From Micromonospora sp. BL4 (lineage in GTDB: Bacteria > Actinomycetota > Actinomycetes > Mycobacteriales > Micromonosporaceae), in contig NZ_RCVJ01000128.1 in assembly GCF_003667505.1 (NCBI RefSeq), positions 1-52,441 on the forward strand: DNA of 52,441 nucleotides, in the 5' to 3' direction. A program made the position numbers and the translations under genes. Position 1 is the stretch's first letter. The number at the start of each line of letters is the position of its first letter. Shown here piece by piece: positions 24,257 through 32,506 of this stretch. The notes beneath the pieces are model-generated. The model ran no database searches. It worked only from the letters and a program-made list of their open reading frames with translations, and was not told the origin of the DNA.

Positions 24257-25263
24257 CGGCGTCGCCCGGTGTCGGCGTCGAAGCGATGGATCCGGCCCGG
24301 ATCGGCGCGCAGTCGCACCTGATCGCCCGGCCATACGCCGGGTCGGGGGTCGGTGCGGACGGTCAGCCGGGTGCCCTCGTCGCAGCGGGTCAGCAGGATG
24401 GCCTCGCTGCCGAGCGCCTCCACCGCCTCGACGGTCGCCGCCACCGGTCCGTCGGGGTCGAGGCTCAGATCCTCCGGGCGTACGCCGAGGGTCAGGTCGG
24501 TGCCGCCGCCCAGCACACCGCCGCCGCGTACCAGGTTCATCGGCGGGCTGCCCAGGAAGCCGGCCACGAAGGTGTCCGCGGGTTCGTCGTAGACCTGCTG
24601 CGGCGGGCCGATCTGGCGGACCCGACCGTGGTCGAGGACGACGACCCGGTCGCCGAGCGTCATCGCCTCGGCCTGGTCGTGGGTGACGTGGATGGTGGTG
24701 GTGCCCAGTTCGCGGTGCAGGGTGAGCAGGTCGGCGCGGGTGGCGAAGCGCAGCGGCGCGTCCAGGCTGGCCAGCGGCTCGTCGAGCAGATAGACGGTCG
24801 GCTCGCGCAGCAGCGCGCGGGCGAGGGCGATGCGCTGGCGCTGCCCGCCGGAGGTCTCGTCGGGGTAGCGGTCGAGCAGGTCCGCGATGCCGAGCCGGTC
24901 GGCCGCCGTCCGGGCCCGCTCCTCGGCCTCCGCGCGCCGGACGCGGCGGACCCGCAGCCCGAACAGGAGATTGCCGCGGACGGTGAGGTGGGGGTAGAGC
25001 GCGTAGTCCTGGAAGACCATCGCCACCGCGCGACGGTGCGGTGGCACCTGGGCCACGTCCTGCCCGTCGACGACGACCCGGCCACGGTCCGGCCGGTCCA
25101 GCCCGGCGATCAGCCGCAGGATCGTCGACTTGCCGGAGCCGGACGGGCCGACCAGGGTCACCATCTCGCCGGCGCGCACCGCCAGGTCGACGCCGTCGAG
25201 GGCGGCGACCTTCCCGTACGACTTGGTCAGCGATTCGAGTCGGATCACGCCCCGCTCAGCCAC
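24253..25263 (-). CDS. Sugar ABC transporter ATP-binding protein (MsmK/UgpC type)
   Basis: A 336-residue ATPase with Walker A GPSGSGKST (39-47), Q-loop FQDYALYPH, signature SGGQRQRIALARAL, Walker B YLLDEPLASLD and H-loop VTHD. The C-terminal regulatory (OB-like) domain has the family GVRPEDL motif. It powers the surrounding importer. Its start overlaps the binding-protein gene by 8 bp and its stop overlaps the permease start by 4 bp. Many actinomycetes share one MsmK among several sugar systems; having a dedicated copy inside the operon is therefore worth noting. Confidence 0.95.
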   Translation of the reverse strand: MAERGVIRLESLTKSYGKVAALDGVDLAVRAGEMVTLVGPSGSGKSTILRLIAGLDRPDRGRVVVDGQDVAQVPPHRRAVAMVFQDYALYPHLTVRGNLLFGLRVRRVRRAEAEERARTAADRLGIADLLDRYPDETSGGQRQRIALARALLREPTVYLLDEPLASLDAPLRFATRADLLTLHRELGTTTIHVTHDQAEAMTLGDRVVVLDHGRVRQIGPPQQVYDEPADTFVAGFLGSPPMNLVRGGGVLGGGTDLTLGVRPEDLSLDPDGPVAATVEAVEALGSEAILLTRCDEGTRLTVRTDPRPGVWPGDQVRLRADPGRIHRFDADTGRRR

Positions 25264-26557
25264 CGGCGCCCACCGGGAGCGCGAAGAGCGGCCGGAGCTT
25301 CTCCTCCAGCTGTCGCAGCCCCTCCTCGCGTCCGATCCGGCCGTAGAAGACCTCCTCGAGCAGGCCGCCGGCCTCGCGCTCGACCCGCGACCAGGTGCCG
25401 GTGCGCGGGGTGGCGCGCAGGTGCGGCTCGGCGTCGAGGTAGACCCGCGACGACCGAGGGGGCTTCTGCGGGTCGAGGAAGTCCGGGGAGTTGGCCACGT
25501 CGAGCCGGGACGGCACCGTGCGGCCCGACCCGGCGAGGATCCGCTGGCCCTGCCCGCCCATCGCGAACTCGATGAACCGCCAGGCCTGGTCGTGGTCGGG
25601 CAGGCCGGCGCTCATGCAGTAGGCGTCGCTGTGCAGGATCGACGCGGGTACGCCGCCCGGCGCGATCGGCAGCGGCGCCGCGTCCCAGGTGAAGCCGTCG
25701 ATGGTGCGCAGCGTCGGCACGGCGACCCGGCTGTTGAGGTACATGCCGAGCGTGCCGCGCAGGAACCGGGCCTCACTCGACTCGCTCTGCTCCTCGGCGT
25801 CCGGCGGCACGACGTGGTGCTTCAGTTGCAGGTCGAGGAACCAGTCGACGGCGGCGCGGCTGGCCGGGTCGCCGGTGAGGGTCAGGGTGGTCGGCTTGTC
25901 CGGGTGGTCGACCAGCTCACCCCGGTTGGACCAGACGAACGGGGCGAGCCGCGGCAGGGACGGCTCCACGCCCACGCCGTACTTCCCGTCGCCGGTCAGG
26001 GCCCGGCCGGCGGCCAGGAAGTCGTCCCAGGTCCAGCCGGCCTTCGGCAGCGGCACGCCGGCCGCCGCGAACAGGTCGGCGTTGTAGTAGACGACCAGGG
26101 AGGACATGTTCTGCGGCAGGCAGGTCAGCGTCTTACCGTCGAACCGGAAGGCGTCCAGCGCCCGCGGGGAGAAGTCGCTCTCCTTCAGCGCCTCGCTGCG
26201 GTCAAGGTAACCCTGCGCCGGTTCGATCGCCTGCTGGGCGGCGAACTGGCCGTAACGGCGGTAGTTGAGCAGGAACACGTCCGGTGGCTGCCCGCCAGCG
26301 AACGAGGTGGTCAGGCGGGCCATCAGATCGTCCTGGGTGGCGACGGGGGAGAGGTTGACGGGCACGTCGGGGTGAGCCTGCTCGAAGGCGGCGACCAGGC
26401 TGCGGTAGCCGGCGATCTCCTCAGCGTCGCCGAAGAGCACGACCGTGATGCCTGGTCGGTCGGCCGCGCGGTCGCCGGCGCCGCAGCCGGCCGCGTAGCC
26501 GAGCAGCAGCGCGGCGGTGATCAGGGCAACCCATCGTCGAGCGCGGAACGTGCTCAC
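25256..26557 (-). CDS. ABC transporter sugar-binding lipoprotein
   Basis: A 433-residue extracellular solute-binding protein (family 1). The signal ends in a lipobox at Cys25 (YAAGC). The mature protein begins ITVVLFGDAEEIAGY and has family features such as AFEQAHPDVPVNL, GGQPPDVFLLNYR and WTWDDFLAAGRAL. It captures a sugar or oligosaccharide for the two permeases. The start overlaps the upstream permease stop (ATGA). The ligand cannot be assigned. The protein ends with short, charged helices typical of the family. Confidence 0.93.
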   Translation of the reverse strand: MSTFRARRWVALITAALLLGYAAGCGAGDRAADRPGITVVLFGDAEEIAGYRSLVAAFEQAHPDVPVNLSPVATQDDLMARLTTSFAGGQPPDVFLLNYRRYGQFAAQQAIEPAQGYLDRSEALKESDFSPRALDAFRFDGKTLTCLPQNMSSLVVYYNADLFAAAGVPLPKAGWTWDDFLAAGRALTGDGKYGVGVEPSLPRLAPFVWSNRGELVDHPDKPTTLTLTGDPASRAAVDWFLDLQLKHHVVPPDAEEQSESSEARFLRGTLGMYLNSRVAVPTLRTIDGFTWDAAPLPIAPGGVPASILHSDAYCMSAGLPDHDQAWRFIEFAMGGQGQRILAGSGRTVPSRLDVANSPDFLDPQKPPRSSRVYLDAEPHLRATPRTGTWSRVEREAGGLLEEVFYGRIGREEGLRQLEEKLRPLFALPVGAGG

Positions 26558-27408
26558 CTACGACCTCCAGATCTCAGTGCCGCCAGCGGATCGTCATTGA
26601 GCAGGATTCGCTGAGCGAGCAGGAACACCACCACGCACGGCGCTGTCGCGACAACGCAGGCGGCCATCAGCAGCGGCCAGTCCGTCGGGTTCAGCAACCG
26701 CAGGAACTGCAGGCCGAGCGGGTAGGTGTAGCGGTCACCGCTCTGCAGGTAGAGCAGCGGGTCGATCAGGTTGGACCAGTGCAGCGTGAAGGCGAGCACG
26801 CCGACGGCCAGCGTCGCCGGGCGCACCTGCGGCAGCGCCACCCGGCGCCAGATCGTCAACCAACCGGCGCCCTCCAGCCGGGCCGCCCCGAGCTGGGTGT
26901 CCGGCACGCCGCCGAAGCTCCACGCGTAGAGCAGCACCAGGAAGGGGCTGCCGGCGAGCAGCGCCGGGGCCAGCAACGGAACGTACGTGTCGACCACGCC
27001 GGCCAGCCGGAACAACTCGAAGCGGGTGGCCCACACCGCGGTGACCGGCACCAGAAGCACCGCCAGCAGGCCCAGGACCGCCCGGCGGCGGGCCACCGGC
27101 GTCAACAGTCGCAGCCCGAAGCCGGTCAGTGAGGCGACGATGACGGTCAGCGGCACGGCGACCGCGACGACCAGCGCCGAGTTGGCCAGGTACCGGAACA
27201 GCGGGATCAGCTCAGGCAGCCGGGCGTACGCGGCCACGGTCGGTTCGGGTGGGAGTACCTCGAAGGTGCGGGGCGGGGGCAGGCCGGCAGGTCGCAGTGA
27301 GCCGACCACCATGAACCACAGTGGTGCGGCGAAGAGCGCCGCGAACGCCGCCGGCACCAGGAACCGCCCCATGAACCGCGGAATCACGGCTGGGCCCGAG
27401 AACCGCAC
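26554..27408 (-). CDS. Sugar ABC transporter permease (MalG/UgpE type)
   Basis: A 284-residue permease, first gene of the ABC operon, with about six hydrophobic helices and an EAA loop LGAARLEGAGWLTIWRRVALP. The frame opens with GTG at 27408; an internal ATG at 27372 (MGRFLVP) is an alternative start. The PLWFMVVGSL segment is typical of MalG-type subunits. The order permease, binding protein, ATPase, permease differs from the usual binding protein-first arrangement. The operon promoter should lie in the 355-bp gap upstream, which contains a long palindrome. Confidence 0.92.
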   Translation of the reverse strand: MRFSGPAVIPRFMGRFLVPAAFAALFAAPLWFMVVGSLRPAGLPPPRTFEVLPPEPTVAAYARLPELIPLFRYLANSALVVAVAVPLTVIVASLTGFGLRLLTPVARRRAVLGLLAVLLVPVTAVWATRFELFRLAGVVDTYVPLLAPALLAGSPFLVLLYAWSFGGVPDTQLGAARLEGAGWLTIWRRVALPQVRPATLAVGVLAFTLHWSNLIDPLLYLQSGDRYTYPLGLQFLRLLNPTDWPLLMAACVVATAPCVVVFLLAQRILLNDDPLAALRSGGRR

Positions 27409-27763
27409 ATTCCGCCCTTCCCGTCGCCCGGCAACCGGTTGGCGCGCGCTCGTCTCCGATGCCGCCGAGGGCTCCGCCGCTGACCCTGGGTGACGGTCGG
27501 GTCGACCGGCGGAGGTGGTGCGGCGAACCTATGGCCGGGCGGCCGGCACGTCATCGGGCACCTGTTGGAATCACCCGCCGTCCCGTCCTACGCCTGTCGA
27601 GATGCGACAGACGTAGGACCGGACGGCGATCACCTCCCGCATCTGTCCGATGACCATCGGTAAATCGGTTTCTAGGGTGCGAAGCAACTGCCGCACCGCC
27701 CGCTCGTCGTCCTCGCCCGGGACGACCGGTCCACGGCCGGTGCCGGAGATGGGGAGGAGCGCC
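27409..27763. other. Divergent intergenic region between ABC operon and hydrolase gene
   Basis: 355 bp without a convincing gene. It must hold the promoters of the ABC operon (leftward) and of the secreted hydrolase (rightward). Its main feature is the 51-bp palindrome at 27577-27627. A strong GGGGAGGAG ribosome site for the hydrolase lies at the right end. Short open frames here are shadows with no ribosome site. Confidence 0.6.
27577..27627. repeat. 51-bp near-perfect palindrome
   Basis: The sequence is symmetrical across 51 bp. From the outside in, the paired arms are GCCGTCC/GGACGGC, GTCCTACG/CGTAGGAC and CTGTCG/CGACAG. One-base mismatches separate the arms (C against C, then C against A), and a 5-base loop AGATG sits at the centre. 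It could be a regulator site, an attenuator-like hairpin or a small mobile-element remnant. It lies 137 bp before the hydrolase ATG and 169 bp before the ABC operon start. Confidence 0.85.
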
Positions 27764-29677
27764 ATGCGAACCACAAGGAGCTGGTGGCGAGCGTCGGTGG
27801 TGGTCGTTGCGGCCATCGCCGTCGGCCTGCCGGCGGCAACCGCGTCGGCGAACCCGACGGTGGACCGGGTCAGGCCGGTCATCCAGCACGGAGTCACCCA
27901 GCCGGTGTTCGGGTATGCCGACGCGATCCGCGAGCGGGTATTCGTCACCTCCGACGTCGACACCGACGGCGACGGCGCCCGCGACGTCGTGGCGATGGAC
28001 ATCATGCGCCCCAAGGCCAGCGATGCCGGCCTGCGGGTGCCGGTGGTCATGGATGCCAGCCCTTACTACTCCACGGTGTGTCGGGGCAACGAGAGCGAGT
28101 GCAAGGCGGACATCGACGGCGACGGCCTCAACGACAAGTGGCCGCTCTTCTACGACAACTACTTCGTCCCGCGCGGCTACGCGGTGGTCTTGCTCGACAT
28201 GATCGGCACCAACAACTCGACCGGCTGTCCGGTCACCGGTGGTCGCGCCGACAACATCAGCGCGCCGACCGCGATCGACTGGCTCAACGGTCGTCGGGCC
28301 GGCACCAACGCGGCCGGCGAGCGGGTCGTCGCCGACTGGCACAACGGCAGGACCGGCATGATCGGCAAGTCGTACGACGGGACGCTGGCCAACGCGGCCG
28401 CCGCCAGCGGCGTGCGGGGGCTCACCACCATCGTGCCGATCTCGGCGATCTCCAGCTGGTACGACTACTCGCGCAGCAACGGCCTGGTCACCCGGGCGAA
28501 CAACTACTCCGGCAGCCTCGCCAACACCGTCACCAACCCGGAGCGGCGGGAACACTGTGCGGCGGTGCGGACCCAGCTCGGTGTCGACGGCGACGACGTC
28601 ACCGGCGACTACAACGCCTTCTGGGCCGAGCGAGACTACGTCCCGCATGCGGACCGGGTGCGGGCGAGTGTGTTCGTGGTCCACGGCATCAACGACAACA
28701 ACGTCCGCGCGGACCACTTCAGTAAGTGGTGGGACGCGCTGGCCGAGGAGAACGTGCCGCGCAAGCTCTGGCTGACCGGCACCGGTCACATCGACCCGTT
28801 CGACTTCCGGCGGGGTGAGTGGGTGGACACCCTGCACCGGTGGTTCGACTTCTGGCTGCACGGGGTGAAGAACGGCATCATGGCCGAGCCGATGGCCGAC
28901 ATCGAGCGGACGCCGGACGTCTGGGAGACCTACCGCAGCTGGCCGGTCCCGGCCGTCCGGAGCACCCAGGTGTTCCTGCGCCCCGGGGACGAGGGGGCGG
29001 CCGGCGGGCTGTCGGTCCGCCCGCAGCCGGGTAAGGCGTCCCGGACGTTCCAGGACACCCCGTCGATGAGCCAGACCAACGCGATCCGGCACCCGTCGGA
29101 CCCGGCGGCGAACACGGAGAACCGGTTGGTCTTCCTCTCCCAGCCGCTGCGCCGGCCACTGCACATCTCGGGCACCCCGATCGTCAAGATCAAAGCATCG
29201 GTGAACGGCGAGGACACCAACTTCGCCGGCCTGCTGGTGGACTACGGCACCCGGCCGCGGTTCAGCACCTCGGGCGACGGCATCCGGACCCTGACCACCG
29301 AGGACTGCTGGGGCGAATCGGCCACCTGGGGCGGACACGCCGAGGACGCCTGCTACCGACAGACCGAGAAGACCGTCGTCACCGATCCGCAGGAGCTGGT
29401 GACCAAGGGCATCCTGGACGGCCTCAACCTGAAGTCGCCGTCCGTGACGACGCCGCTGGTGCCGGGCAGGAAGAACTCCGTCGACGTGCCGCTGCTCCCC
29501 GAGGACTACGTCTTCGCGGCCGGCAACCAGGTCGGCGTCGTGCTGCTCGGCTCGTATTCCGGCTACAGCAGCCGGGCGAAGCAGAACCGGGCCGACATCA
29601 CCGCCCACTTCGACCGCAGCCGGATCGAGCTACCGATCGTGGGTGGCCGGTCGGCGGCCGCCGCCGCAGGCCTGTAA
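27764..29677 (+). CDS. Secreted CocE/X-Pro dipeptidyl-peptidase-type serine hydrolase
   Basis: A 637-residue exported hydrolase. The ATG at 27764 follows a strong GGGGAGGAG and starts a signal peptide (RTTRSWW, a hydrophobic core, cut near ATASA). The CocE/NonD alpha/beta-hydrolase domain has nucleophile Ser203 in GKSYDG, Asp311 in GINDNN and His342 in GTGH. A C-terminal jelly-roll domain (about 440-637, X-Pro_dipep_C) follows. Streptomyces relatives are annotated Xaa-Pro dipeptidyl-peptidases that release X-Pro dipeptides; esterase activity is the alternative. A DTDGDGARD loop (67-74) may bind calcium. Confidence 0.9.
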   Translation: MRTTRSWWRASVVVVAAIAVGLPAATASANPTVDRVRPVIQHGVTQPVFGYADAIRERVFVTSDVDTDGDGARDVVAMDIMRPKASDAGLRVPVVMDASPYYSTVCRGNESECKADIDGDGLNDKWPLFYDNYFVPRGYAVVLLDMIGTNNSTGCPVTGGRADNISAPTAIDWLNGRRAGTNAAGERVVADWHNGRTGMIGKSYDGTLANAAAASGVRGLTTIVPISAISSWYDYSRSNGLVTRANNYSGSLANTVTNPERREHCAAVRTQLGVDGDDVTGDYNAFWAERDYVPHADRVRASVFVVHGINDNNVRADHFSKWWDALAEENVPRKLWLTGTGHIDPFDFRRGEWVDTLHRWFDFWLHGVKNGIMAEPMADIERTPDVWETYRSWPVPAVRSTQVFLRPGDEGAAGGLSVRPQPGKASRTFQDTPSMSQTNAIRHPSDPAANTENRLVFLSQPLRRPLHISGTPIVKIKASVNGEDTNFAGLLVDYGTRPRFSTSGDGIRTLTTEDCWGESATWGGHAEDACYRQTEKTVVTDPQELVTKGILDGLNLKSPSVTTPLVPGRKNSVDVPLLPEDYVFAAGNQVGVVLLGSYSGYSSRAKQNRADITAHFDRSRIELPIVGGRSAAAAAGL

Positions 29678-29685
29678 CGGGGGAC

Positions 29686-29717
29686 CCGGTGGGCGGGGCG
29701 GCAGCCCTGCCCACCGG
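29686..29717. terminator. Hairpin terminator between converging genes
   Basis: A 14-bp stem (29686-29699 with 29704-29717) with one G-U pair and a GGCA loop lies 8 bp after the hydrolase stop and just before the end of the opposing PucR gene. It could serve both transcripts. Confidence 0.78.
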
Positions 29718-29719
29718 TG

Positions 29720-30949
29720 TCACTCCTGCGGCCGGTAGGCGCCGGTCAACCGGCCCAGCTTCAGCGCCAGGTGCAGACAGAGCCGCTCGTTTCCGTTCTT
29801 CAGGTCGGTGTCGGCCAACTCCTCGATCCGCTGCAGCCGGTAGTAGAGCGTGGTGCGGTGCAGGCGTAGCTGCTCGGCAGTGGCGTGCGCGTTCCCGGCC
29901 AGATCCAGATAGCGCTCCAGGGTCTGCAGCAACACCGGATTCGGCTGCTCCCTCAGCAACCGATCAAGCCCGGGGTGCACGTCGGCGATGTCCAGGTGCC
30001 GACCCTCCATCCGCGACAGCACGCGGTAGATGCCCAACCCCGCCCACGACACCACGGGGCCGAGCGCCGGCAACCGTACGCCCACCCGGGCCGACTGCAG
30101 CGCCTCCCCGTACGACGCGATCGCCTCGGTCAGCCGCGGCCGCGGCTGACCGACCCCGACCACGACGCGCTCCACCGAGCCGAGCCCGCGGGTCGCCTGC
30201 CGCAGGTTGTCGTCGAGCAGCTTCGCGACGACCTCGGGGGAAGGGCGCCCGGCGCCCCGCTCGCCGCAGAGCAGCAGCACCCCGTGGTCGTCGCGGACCA
30301 GGTGCAGCGCCTCCCGGGTGCCGATCCACCGCCGGGTGGTGACCAGCGCCTGCTCCAGCGCCAGCCGGGCAACCTCGTCGGGCAGTTCGCCGTGCGGCGG
30401 CACCAGCTGCGCGACAAGCGCGGTGGCCTGCCCGTCCCCGGCGATCAGGCCGGTCTCGCGCAGGGTCCGCAGCGACTGGTCCCGGCCGACGTCGCTGTCG
30501 GAGAGCAGGGTCCGCGCCGCCTCGGTCTCCCGTTGGGATGCCAGCTCACCGAGAAGGTTCTCCCGGTACAGCGCCAGCGACAGCTCGCTCATCAGGCCGG
30601 TGGCGGTGATGTCCGCGTCGGCCATCGTGCCGTCCGGGTCGATGAACCACACAAACCCCAGCAGCAGGTCCTGGTGACGGATCGGCACGCAGACCCGCGG
30701 CAGCAGGTCGAGCTCCCGCGACGCCTGCGTACGCACCGCCGTACGGGCGTCCATGATGCCGACGTCCCGGAACCACGCCATCACCTCCGGCGTGTTCTGC
30801 CGGCGCAGGATCGACGCCTTGCGCACGTCGTCCATCAACCCGGTGTGCTCGCTGTAGACCACCACCCGCTGACGGCGGTCCTCGATCAGCGCCGGACGGC
30901 CCGCGTACGCGGCGAGTGCGTCGACGAGGCGTTGCAGCTCCCCTTGCAT
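29720..30949 (-). CDS. PucR-type transcriptional regulator with GAF-like sensor
   Basis: A 409-residue regulator. The N-terminal part (about 1-130, including RPALIEDRRQRVVVYS and VCVPIRHQDLLLGFVWF) resembles a GAF-like ligand domain. The middle (about 170-300) matches the GGDEF-like CdaR/PucR module. The C-terminal HTH_30 (about 340-400) has YLDLAGNAHATAEQLRLHRTTLYYRL. This type usually activates catabolic genes. It is not adjacent to a clear catabolic operon. It converges on the secreted hydrolase and has a 665-bp upstream region. Its target is unknown. A second PucR protein lies at 39.5-41.1 kb. Confidence 0.9.
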   Translation of the reverse strand: MQGELQRLVDALAAYAGRPALIEDRRQRVVVYSEHTGLMDDVRKASILRRQNTPEVMAWFRDVGIMDARTAVRTQASRELDLLPRVCVPIRHQDLLLGFVWFIDPDGTMADADITATGLMSELSLALYRENLLGELASQRETEAARTLLSDSDVGRDQSLRTLRETGLIAGDGQATALVAQLVPPHGELPDEVARLALEQALVTTRRWIGTREALHLVRDDHGVLLLCGERGAGRPSPEVVAKLLDDNLRQATRGLGSVERVVVGVGQPRPRLTEAIASYGEALQSARVGVRLPALGPVVSWAGLGIYRVLSRMEGRHLDIADVHPGLDRLLREQPNPVLLQTLERYLDLAGNAHATAEQLRLHRTTLYYRLQRIEELADTDLKNGNERLCLHLALKLGRLTGAYRPQE

Positions 30950-31189
30950 GAGATCGTCCCGTCACCTCCTCACTGGGTCGTCACCGCAGCAGCACCCCGA
31001 GGGGCTGCCCGAGTCTCCCGGCGACCGGGTGGCCACCGCGCCACAGAACGATCATGCTGGGCGACGCGGACCTTCACAACCGTCTATCGAACGGTAGCCG
31101 GTGATTCCGGCCGTGGAGACCATCCCCGGCGCTGGTCCGGCCGGCGGTAGCCCGACCGCGCCTGGGCGGTGGCTGTGGTGGGCGGTATA

Positions 31190-31216
31190 CCTGTGAGTCA
31201 TAAATATGCCTGTGAG
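31190..31216. repeat. Direct repeat CCTGTGAG flanking an AT-rich core
   Basis: CCTGTGAG occurs at 31190-31197 and again at 31209-31216, so the copies are 19 bp apart (close to two helical turns). The sequence between them (TCATAAATATG) is unusually AT-rich for this genome. The layout suits a regulator site overlapping a promoter; no binding protein is known. Confidence 0.5.
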
Positions 31217-31275
31217 GTATCGCGCTCGTTGACGACCTCGCCCGGGCTCGCCTGGGGAGTGGCCTCTTCGGGGGT

Positions 31276-31350
31276 GATCGACTCGATATCAGGGATATTG
31301 CGGTGTCCGGGGCTTGCTGATGTCCCGATATCGGCGATACCGAGTCGATC
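31276..31350. repeat. Long imperfect inverted repeat in non-coding DNA
   Basis: Perfect 10-bp outer arms GATCGACTCG (31276-31285) and CGAGTCGATC (31341-31350) enclose further symmetric TATC and GATAT blocks, giving an arm of about 27 bp around a loop of about 20 bp. It lies 265 bp upstream of the first DUF2267 gene. Confidence 0.6.
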
Positions 31351-31614
31351 AACCCGCAAACCGGCCCCATCCGACGCGGCACCGACCGCGAGCCTACGCC
31401 GGGCCGTGTGGCCGCCACCCACCGAGATCGGCCGTTGCCCGGACACAGGTGATTCGCCCGATGGGGATGAGGCAGGGTCACCCCCCGTCCCGGGAGGCTG
31501 TCGAGGTACCAGTTCGCTCGGCACCTGAGCGGTGAAATGTGCGATCGCGGCGCATCGAGGTCAGGGGCTCGCAACCGGCGGTTCGACGGCGATCGGGCCG
31601 GGGAGGAGAATCAG

Positions 31615-32028
31615 GTGGAATACGAGGATTTCATCAACGCAGTGGCCACGCGGGCGAAGGTGTCGACCGATCAGGCGGCGACACTCAGCCAGGCGACGTT
31701 GGAGACGTTGGCAGACCGGATCAGCGCCGGCCAGGCGGAGAACCTTGCCTACCAGCTTCCCGGAGGGCTGGACGACTGCCTGCGCAATCCGTTGCCGCGA
31801 AGTGCGGAACATGCCACGTCGTTCGGGCTCGACGAGTTCGTCCGGCGGGTGGCGGACCGCCCGGCCGTCGACCGTACGCTCGCCGCTGCCGGGGTCGGCG
31901 CGGTGCTCACCACGCTCCGTGAGGCTGTCTCCCGTGACCAATTCGAGGACGCGATGGCCCAGCTTCCGAAGGAATTCCAGCAGGTGATCGAACCGGTGGG
32001 TGCCGGTGGCGGGCAGCGCCGCGGGTAG
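31615..32028 (+). CDS. DUF2267 protein (first of tandem pair)
   Basis: A 137-residue protein. I chose the GTG at 31615 because GGAGGAG lies upstream and the sequence then begins EYEDFINAVATRA, the usual DUF2267 start. It is a helical protein with the family's repeated LxTLxDRIS and VLTTLREAVS helices, about 5-130. DUF2267 proteins are small cytoplasmic proteins, often in stress-related loci, with no known biochemical role. The next gene encodes a paralogue 44 bp downstream. Confidence 0.88.
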   Translation: MEYEDFINAVATRAKVSTDQAATLSQATLETLADRISAGQAENLAYQLPGGLDDCLRNPLPRSAEHATSFGLDEFVRRVADRPAVDRTLAAAGVGAVLTTLREAVSRDQFEDAMAQLPKEFQQVIEPVGAGGGQRRG

Positions 32029-32072
32029 CACGCACGCCGGGACGTACCCCGACTGGTCCGGAAGGAGAACTG

Positions 32073-32465
32073 GTGAACTACGCCGAGTTTCTCGAAGTGG
32101 TGGGGAAGCGGGCGGGCATGCCGGCGGCGGAGGCGGCGAAGATCGTCGGGGCCACGCTCACGACCTTGTCGGAAGGGGTCAGTGGCGGCGAGGCGCGGCA
32201 CCTGGCCACCCAGGTCCCCGAGGAGTTGCGGGGGTACCTGCACAAGGACGTGGACTTCGCTGAACAGCTCGACCTCGTGAAGTTCCTCAATGAGGTAGGG
32301 GTCCGCGCGGGAACGGATGGCGACCGGACCGCTGAGGTTGCCCGCGCCGTGTTGACGACCCTGCGCGAGGCGGTGAGCGCGGAAGACCTTGAAAACCTGG
32401 AATCCGAGCTGCCGAAGGACTTCCGGCGGCTTTTCCGTCCGGTGGACCGCACCGTCGGGGCCTGA
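32073..32465 (+). CDS. DUF2267 protein (second of tandem pair)
   Basis: A 130-residue paralogue of the preceding gene, starting at GTG 32073 behind GGAAGGAG. It shares the NYAEFLEVVGKRAGM start and VLTTLREAVSAEDLENLESELP end, each matching the first copy's pattern. The pair looks like an old tandem duplication, as the two diverge widely in the middle. It is likely co-transcribed with its partner. The function is unknown. Confidence 0.88.
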   Translation: MNYAEFLEVVGKRAGMPAAEAAKIVGATLTTLSEGVSGGEARHLATQVPEELRGYLHKDVDFAEQLDLVKFLNEVGVRAGTDGDRTAEVARAVLTTLREAVSAEDLENLESELPKDFRRLFRPVDRTVGA

Positions 32466-32506
32466 ACCGAGCCCACGTCCTGGCCCGATCCGGGTACGGT
32501 GCGCGG

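Larger units (their letters stand above)
30950..31614. other. 665-bp non-coding region with repeats
   Basis: No convincing gene is seen. A minus-strand frame at 31198-31524 lacks a ribosome site and similarity to anything I know. The region includes a direct repeat (31190-31216), a long inverted repeat (31276-31350) and, at its right end, the GGAGGAG leader of the DUF2267 gene. It should carry promoters for the PucR gene and the DUF2267 genes. Confidence 0.55.

Noticed and set aside
27551..29608. A 685-codon minus-strand frame
   Set aside because: It is antisense to the CocE-type hydrolase, which has an intact catalytic triad and signal peptide.
31198..31524. A 108-codon minus-strand frame in the empty region
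   Set aside because: No ribosome site, weak codon bias and disordered composition; it overlaps the inverted repeat.
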